Assembly (NCBI GenBank): GCA_910587595.1
Contig: CAJULQ010000006.1
Coordinates: 3,599 to 67,598, forward strand
DNA: 64,000 nucleotides
Reading direction: 5' to 3'
Origin: an uncultured Christensenellaceae bacterium
GTDB taxonomy: Bacteria > Bacillota > Clostridia > Christensenellales > Pumilibacteraceae
Shown: positions 18,556 through 24,400 of the stretch, one piece after another
Layout: each line of letters begins with the position of its first letter
How positions within the stretch are numbered: the stretch's first letter is position 1
Program-made: the position numbers and the translations under genes
The notes under the pieces: generated by a model
Told to the model about the DNA's origin: nothing
The model's database searches: none
What the model saw: only the letters and a program-made list of their open reading frames with translations

Positions 18556-18587
18556 AAAAAGGTCATTTGTAAAGAAATGACCTTTTT
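18556..18587 (-). terminator. intrinsic terminator of the small membrane protein gene
   Basis: Perfect 13-bp stem AAAAAGGTCATTT / AAATGACCTTTTT (18556-18568 with 18575-18587) with a 6-base loop. It lies 20 bp past the stop codon of the minus-strand gene. Confidence 0.9.
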
Positions 18588-18607
18588 GTTTCACTATTTT
18601 AAATCGA

Positions 18608-18925
18608 TTATACGCCACACAAAAACAAAATATAGGAAATTCCTAAGACTATTGTCCATATTATCGCCAATACTTTTAATACAATAGGCAAAATTTTTAT
18701 GTTTTTCCATTCGCAAAAAAGTCCCCAACAATAAATATGCACGGCAAATGGAACGCTTATAATTAAACCGCCATACATACCAAAAGCATCTTGCTCTAAT
18801 ATATTTATTGTGTAGCCCAATAAACCAAGAAACAATGCGGAAACTAACGTACAAATACCGGTAAAAATCAATAAGCTTTTATAAACAAACTTATTTTCTC
18901 GTTTGTTTTTCATGCCATTCCCCAT
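18608..18925 (-). CDS. small membrane protein, candidate orphan immunity protein
   Basis: A 105-residue protein, almost entirely hydrophobic apart from a basic N-terminus; three to four membrane spans are likely. It has its own promoter (18974-19002) and terminator. ATG 18925 has AAGGAG 11 bases upstream; ATG 18913 has GGGGA five bases upstream, and either could be used. No family is recognised. It lies between repeat copies a and b in the AT-rich RHS island, where the neighbouring gene is a membrane-type immunity candidate. An orphan immunity role is therefore an inference from position only. Confidence 0.6.
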   Translation of the reverse strand: MGNGMKNKRENKFVYKSLLIFTGICTLVSALFLGLLGYTINILEQDAFGMYGGLIISVPFAVHIYCWGLFCEWKNIKILPIVLKVLAIIWTIVLGISYILFLCGV

Positions 18926-18973
18926 ATTATCTTAAACTCCTTAAACAGTCCTATCAAGTCCACACGTATTTAT

Positions 18974-19002
18974 ATTTTATCATCGGGGATTATTTTTGTC
19001 AA
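18974..19002 (-). promoter_or_regulatory. consensus promoter formed at the edge of repeat copy b
   Basis: Minus strand TTGACA (18997-19002), 17 bp, TAAAAT (18974-18979) preceded by TGA. The -35 hexamer lies in repeat copy b and the -10 in unique sequence, so the repeat supplies half of the promoter. Confidence 0.75.
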
Positions 19003-19194
19003 GTATGGATATTTTACCCCACGTGTTCTCCCGCTCTTGGTATTAGAATAAGCGGCGCTTAAGATTCCTCGGCTACGCTCGGAATGACAGAGCAGCGGCG
19101 GGTTGCGCTCGGAAGGACACATGTGGCAATGAACGTTGCGCTCGGAATGCGGTGGCCGAAACGCAAAAGCCCGCGCTCACATAAGCACGGGCTT
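18994..19194. repeat. intergenic repeat, copy b (full length with hairpin)
   Basis: About 200 bp. It starts TTTTTGTCAAGTATGGATAT, continues through TGTTCTCCCGCTCTT, ATTAGAATAAGCGGCG and the GCTCGGAATGACAGAG core, and ends in an AAGCCCG...CGGGCTT hairpin. Copy c at 20659-20830 matches along most of its length; b has about 30 extra bases before the hairpin. Confidence 0.85.
19167..19194 (-). terminator. terminator hairpin within repeat copy b
   Basis: Stem AAGCCCGCGCT / AGCACGGGCTT with one mismatch and a CACATA loop. On the minus strand it is followed by TTTT, just past the stop of the 187-residue membrane protein gene. Confidence 0.75.
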
Positions 19195-19200
19195 GGAGTA

Positions 19201-19764
19201 TTATTTTGACATTTCACTACGAATACGCTGTTCACTTTTTGGCTTTATAAGCATTACTTGGTCGTATATAGGCGAATAAGCTATCAAGATATCTTTATCA
19301 ACATATTTGTTAAATACAGGTATACAACTTATTTTTCCTTTTTGAATGCTACTTTTTACATACCGTTTCCCCATGTAAGAAAACCTTATTTGAATTGCCG
19401 TGGCTTTTGCAAATATTGCAAACATACGCACTTCCAAAGTTTCGCCCGCCTTGTTGGTTCGCGCTTTTAAGATAACAGAATCTTGCAACCATAACTTTAC
19501 TTTTCTCTTTCCCGAATTAATATACAAATATGGAAAAAATACCAATAGCCCAGCGCATGCGCTCCCAATCAACATCCAGATACTCTCTTTATCACTAAAA
19601 TCAATAATATAACCCACTAAGGCTATCAATACTCCAATACCAAATGTTGCAAATAAGCTCACGAACAAAACAGTCCATTTTTTAGAAGAAAAGCATTGCC
19701 CAAATTGCAAGGTGGCATCTATATCCCGCACAGCAAGCAATTCTCCGACATTGGATATTTGCAT
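19201..19764 (-). CDS. membrane protein, candidate immunity for the orphan RHS tip
   Basis: A 187-residue protein with two adjacent membrane spans (about residues 30-52 and 62-82) and a C-terminal soluble domain rich in beta-strand-like segments, possibly PH-like. It starts 17 bp after the orphan RHS tip gene, with AGAGGTTGAT before the ATG, so the pair is probably co-translated. In RHS systems the gene directly after a tip usually encodes its immunity protein (established). A membrane immunity protein would fit a membrane-acting tip, which the Gly/Ala-rich hydrophobic orphan tip suggests (inference). Noticeably AT-rich. Confidence 0.65.
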   Translation of the reverse strand: MQISNVGELLAVRDIDATLQFGQCFSSKKWTVLFVSLFATFGIGVLIALVGYIIDFSDKESIWMLIGSACAGLLVFFPYLYINSGKRKVKLWLQDSVILKARTNKAGETLEVRMFAIFAKATAIQIRFSYMGKRYVKSSIQKGKISCIPVFNKYVDKDILIAYSPIYDQVMLIKPKSEQRIRSEMSK

Positions 19765-19781
19765 ATCAACCTCTTTTAGTT

Positions 19782-20648
19782 CTACAACTTATAAAGCCAT
19801 CTTCCGAATTGCAATATCCAATCAAGCATAATGTTTTGCATTGTATCTTTTGCATTGCTTTCCGTATAAGAATTCCCGAATAAATTACCACCTATGTAAT
19901 CACCGAAATACGTTGCCATAGCCGCGCCGAACAATGAACTGCTCTTACCGAATACTGTCATCATAATTTCCGCGCTAAACACTTTGGAAACTTGCAGACC
20001 TTTCACGGACATTTGTCCAAGCGCGAATCCAATTGATTGCCCTATTCCCTCAGCAATTTTTCCAACACCGAAAGATAATGCACCCGTTATTGCTCCTCCG
20101 AGAGCGCCAATACCGCCCGCCTTCCAAGCCTTGCCTAAGTTCACATTATCCCATCCGTTTTGCTTAACCTGAGAAGATATATTGCTTAACACAGCACCTC
20201 CCATACCTAGCAACGCACCGCCAACCACAGCCGCAGCAAATCCGGCAAGTGGCGTAAGAGCCCCCATAGATACAACTGAAAGAGCAATGCCGCCAACTAC
20301 CGCACCGACAGCCAATGCAATAGTAGCTACTTTTTTAAAGTTATTCCAAAACTTTTTCCAACTCCAAGTACCGTTGGGATCAATGTTCATTACGGGATTG
20401 TTGGTGCAATAGGCGTAAAGGTTCAGACCGTTTATGGTTTCGGGATCAATGTAGCTTAAGTCGTCAATCGTTATAAAGCGGCCTACTTCGGGGTCGTAGT
20501 ATCTTGTCTTTAAGAAATACAGACCCGTTTCGGTATCGTAATAGTAGCCGCGGTAGCGGTAAGGATTTAGTTGCGAAAGTTCGGCGCAAGCGCTGTCTAG
20601 CACTTCTACGGCATGGTTCCCCCATGCATCGTATACATATTTTACCAC
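19782..20648 (-). CDS. orphan RHS C-terminal tip cassette
   Basis: A 288-residue frame beginning at GTG 20648. Residues 1-62 are the RHS core (RYRGYYYDTETGLYFLKTRYY...GRFITID), and their 186 bp (20462-20647) appear identical to 22161-22346 of the full RHS gene. After LNLYAYCTNNPVMNIDPNGT the sequence is different: a Trp/Lys start, then long Gly/Ala-rich hydrophobic helices, ending DWILQFGRWLYKL. No catalytic motif is visible, so it may be a membrane-active tip or only a pre-toxin segment. The N-terminal shell is absent and repeat copy c abuts the start within about ten bases. It looks like a displaced, silent tip available for recombination. Confidence 0.8.
   Translation of the reverse strand: MVKYVYDAWGNHAVEVLDSACAELSQLNPYRYRGYYYDTETGLYFLKTRYYDPEVGRFITIDDLSYIDPETINGLNLYAYCTNNPVMNIDPNGTWSWKKFWNNFKKVATIALAVGAVVGGIALSVVSMGALTPLAGFAAAVVGGALLGMGGAVLSNISSQVKQNGWDNVNLGKAWKAGGIGALGGAITGALSFGVGKIAEGIGQSIGFALGQMSVKGLQVSKVFSAEIMMTVFGKSSSLFGAAMATYFGDYIGGNLFGNSYTESNAKDTMQNIMLDWILQFGRWLYKL
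20462..20647. repeat. 186-bp exact direct repeat of the RHS core (orphan copy)
   Basis: Read base by base, 20462-20647 matches 22161-22346 with no difference I could find, at a constant offset of 1699. Both flanks diverge abruptly. Confidence 0.9.
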
Positions 20649-20658
20649 GCATGTCCCT

Positions 20659-20830
20659 TTTTGTCAAGTATGGATATTTTACCCCTTGCATGTTCTCCCG
20701 CTCTTAATATTAGAATAAGCGGCGTTTAAGATTCCTCGACTGCGCTCGGAATGACAGAGCTGTGGCGGGTTGCGCTCGGAATGCGATAACCGAAACGCAA
20801 AAGCCCGCGCTCACATAAGCGCGGGCTTTT
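20659..20830. repeat. intergenic repeat, copy c (full length with hairpin)
   Basis: Same order of blocks as copy b (TTTTTGTCAAGTATGGATAT ... GCTCGGAATGACAGAG ... AACGCAAAAGCCCGCGCT hairpin). It fills the gap between the orphan tip and the lipoprotein immunity candidate. The 253-bp gap has no gene. Confidence 0.85.
20799..20830. terminator. perfect terminator hairpin within repeat copy c
   Basis: 13-bp perfect stem AAAAGCCCGCGCT / AGCGCGGGCTTTT with a CACATA loop, 71 bp past the stop of the minus-strand lipoprotein gene. It can act in both directions. Confidence 0.85.
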
Positions 20831-20901
20831 GGTCATTTTTGCTATGGCACTACTTATACGTTGTTCGCTTTTCGGTTTAAGATAATCCAGCTATTTATTT
20901 T

Positions 20902-21378
20902 CTACCTTTTATCTAACGCTTCAAAAAAGTCAACAAAGTTTTTTGATAATAAACCCGAACCGATGAATTCCACAACATTTCCTTCGGAATCGAATATTCC
21001 CGAAAATTCTACTTCTAATGACACAAGTTCAAAATTTCCGTTATCAAAAAACAAACATATGCACAAACCGTTGGGTGAATCCTCATGTCTCCATGTCTTC
21101 ATAAACAAACTTTCACTAAACGTTTTGCAGAAATCACTTTTTTGTTCTTCTTGCAAGATTTCAACAACTACAATCTTCTCAACATTTATTGGTTTAACCT
21201 TGTTTCTCTGGTTAAAAAGCTCCTTTGCCGCCGGATTATCATATTCAATCAATGCAACTTGCGTTACGTGTTCCATTAAATTTTCATAATTATGCTCATA
21301 CTCACTAGGGTCACAAGCAACTAAAAACACAAATACGCTGAGCGTGATTGATAAGAAAATCAGCTTTTTCCCTTTCAA
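20902..21378 (-). CDS. lipoprotein, candidate immunity to the RHS metallopeptidase tip
   Basis: A 158-residue protein whose first 22 residues are a lipoprotein signal ending LVAC (Cys22). The mature part is acidic, soluble and about 135 residues, a typical immunity-protein size. The start is TTG 21378, with a very strong GGGAGGGGAGGAA just upstream and no ATG nearby. It begins 24 bp after the RHS stop. Position directly behind the tip is the standard immunity location (established); binding to the zincin-like tip is inferred. Surface anchoring would mean protection outside the membrane. No family recognised; AT-rich like the tip. Confidence 0.65.
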   Translation of the reverse strand: MKGKKLIFLSITLSVFVFLVACDPSEYEHNYENLMEHVTQVALIEYDNPAAKELFNQRNKVKPINVEKIVVVEILQEEQKSDFCKTFSESLFMKTWRHEDSPNGLCICLFFDNGNFELVSLEVEFSGIFDSEGNVVEFIGSGLLSKNFVDFFEALDKR

Positions 21379-21402
21379 TATTCCTCCCCTCCCTTATAAT
21401 TG

Positions 21403-24400
21403 TTAGCATAAAAAGAAATAACTAAATAACCATGCAAATGTTACTGTTGCCAAATACCCCCAACCTACGTTAATATCATGTTGGTCATGCAATCTTGTTG
21501 CTCCGCCAAAAATGTCTGCCGTGATTTCCCACGGTCTCTCGTAATATAGATTATCTGGCCACTTATTTTTGCCCAATTGCGCTGACGAAGTTATAGCAAT
21601 CGTTGTTAAAAACCGTAACGGTCCCACAATACCTTGTTGTATGGTATGCCCCCATTCATGGCGAAGTGTATTCTCCACGGTGTTTCTCTGCAACACTATT
21701 GCCAAAAATGTTCCCGAACGTTCCACATTTGCTCTTATTACAGGCACGCCCTTGTAAAAGGACACTCTGCCCGCATCCAAAACAGCATCTATATCCGTGT
21801 TAAACGGATTCCAACCTATCGCTTGCATATTGGCGTTTACTTCGCTATTGAATACAGACGCCGCCATGAATCCGCCGTACATAAACATCGACGCGCCCGC
21901 TTGCGTTAAAAATCCCGCTCCCCGCAATCCCATCGCCAAAGGCAACGTTGCCCACGTAAACGCCAAACCGCCCGCCATCAATGCCGCACCCGCTACCAAT
22001 TTACCCGCTTTTATCGCTACGCTTTTTACATTGCTCCAAGCTTTTTTCACCCAACTCCAAAAACTCGTTCCTTGCGGGTCTATCGCCATGATGGGATTGT
22101 TGGCGCAATATGCGTACAAGTTCAAGCCGTTAAGCGTTTTTGCGGAAAGCATGGGCAATCCGTCAATCGTTATAAAGCGGCCTACTTCGGGGTCGTAGTA
22201 TCTTGTCTTTAAGAAATACAGACCCGTTTCGGTATCGTAATAGTAGCCGCGGTAGCGGTAAGGATTTAGTTGCGAAAGTTCGGCGCAAGCGCTGTCTAGC
22301 ACTTCTACGGCATGGTTCCCCCATGCATCGTATACATATTTTACCATGTTTTTGCCGCTTTTGTCAACTATTCCTACAATGTCTCCTTGCACATTTTTAC
22401 GGTAGAAATATTCCGCGTCGTTATATACTACCCCCGCTACGCCGCTATGGTCGTGTATAAACTGTAAGCCGTTGCTTTGCGCAAGCAAATTGCCGCTGTG
22501 ATCGTAGGTGTACGTTATATTTCCTTTGGTCGTTCTTCTGCCTTGCCCGTCGTACGCAAACGTTACGTTGTTATACGATTTAAGCTGTCTGCCTTTCTCC
22601 CACGCGCACGTTTTGCCGCGGTATACCGTGGGGTTGCCGAGCATATCGTAGGCAAACGTTTCATTGCCGTAGCCGAGCAATCTGTCCCCTTGATAGGCAT
22701 AGTGCATATCCGTGCTTTCGCGTTCTTCGAGCCGCGCTCTTTCTTGCAACGTAAAGGCAAACTCTCTTTTGCACAGTATGTTGCCGTTGTTGTCGTAAGC
22801 ATACAGCGTGGTTTTGCCGAGTTGTTTGTTGTCCTCGCGGGTCAGTCGTTGCAATGCGTCATACTCGTATCGCGCCGCAAGCTTGCCGTTCTCGTGCACG
22901 GCGGAGATATTGCCGCAAGCGTCGTAGGTATACTTTATGCTGTCGGTATACACAAACTGCGTTTGCGGTTCCTCGGCTGCGCTCGGAATGACGGGGGCAG
23001 CAGTGGGCGCGGCGCTCGGAATGACAGACCTCTCCGCTCCGGTCGAGCTGACATTGGCTGTGGCGGGCGCGGTAGCCGAGATGACGGGAGCTGTGGCGGG
23101 CGCGGCGCTCGGAATGCGGTGGCCGAAACGCAACGTGCTCGGCATCTCGGTGGCATGGTCGCCCGCTTTGCGGTAGGATATATGCTCCTCGGCAATTTTT
23201 ACACCGTTCACCGTTATCGTTTTGCCCGTGGCTCTTCCCAACATATCCGTGGCGGGCGAAACACATATATCTCCCACCGTTACGCTTTCTAAATCTTTGG
23301 CGGCGTTGTTCTTATACGCATACACATATTCGGTTTGTTTGCCGTTCACCGTTATCCTTTTGCTTGCCGTGTTGCCGTACTCGTCATATACATACGTTTC
23401 GCCGATCTCGCCGCCCGTTATGCCCGTCACGCGGTCGAGCTTATCGTAGGTATAGGTTGCCGTCACGTTCGTTACGCCGTCCGTGCGCGTTTTCACTTTG
23501 CCTATTTCATCGTATACCGCCGTGACTTGCGGCGTTCCGTTGTAGCGTATGCGCAACACGTTGCCTTGCATGTCCGTTGTTGTTTCGACCGTATCGTTGT
23601 TGCACAACTTGGCCGTAACGTTGTTTACCGTTTTGCCGCCGTCCGATACGTTATCCGCATACGTATACCGCATGTATTGCGTGCCGTTCAGTTCTACCGC
23701 CGTTTTGCGCCGTTTGCCGTCGTAGGCGTAGCGCACGGTGTTGTTTCCGCTTTGCACTTGAGTGACCGCGCCGCACGTATACGCCGTTTGCGTGCTGTTC
23801 TCTTCGCCCTCTGCGGTGCTCTGCGTTATGGCCGTTACGACGTCGCTTTCGTTGTATCCGTATGCAAACGTACTGCCGTTGGGCAAGGTCTTACTGCGCA
23901 CTATGTTTGTATTATCCACATATTCGAGCGTTGTTTTGTTCTCGCCCGTTTGGTCTTTTTCGGCGATCGGTTTGCCGTTCTCGTCGTATTCGCTTTCTTT
24001 ATACAGTTTGCTCGAGCTATCCAAACTGTTGTACGCAAACGACTTTACTACGCGCCCTTTTTGGTCGTATACCGTCTCTTCGATCGCTTTGCCCTCGCTT
24101 AGTTCTTCCCCCTCTATGTAGTTTTCGACCCGCACCACACTGCCTTGCGCATTGTAGCTATACTTTGTTACGGCGGTTACAACTTCGGTAGCGCTGTTCT
24201 TTTGCGTTTCGGTGCGCGTGCGCTCTTCTATCACGCAATGGTTGTCGTCGTAGACGTACTCGGTGCTTGTCCGCTGTTTGGTTTGGTTGTCCGTTGCTTC
24301 GTCTTTATAAATTGTTTTCCAGCCCGTAGCGCGTTGCGTGGGGTTGTTAAACGCGTTCAGCGTCACGTTCTCGTATTCGTCTGCCACAAACGAATATTGC

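Noticed and set aside
18385..20830. CRISPR array or insertion sequence made of the intergenic repeats
   Set aside because: Copies are long, few, irregularly spaced by whole genes, and encode no transposase. There are no short spacers of equal length.
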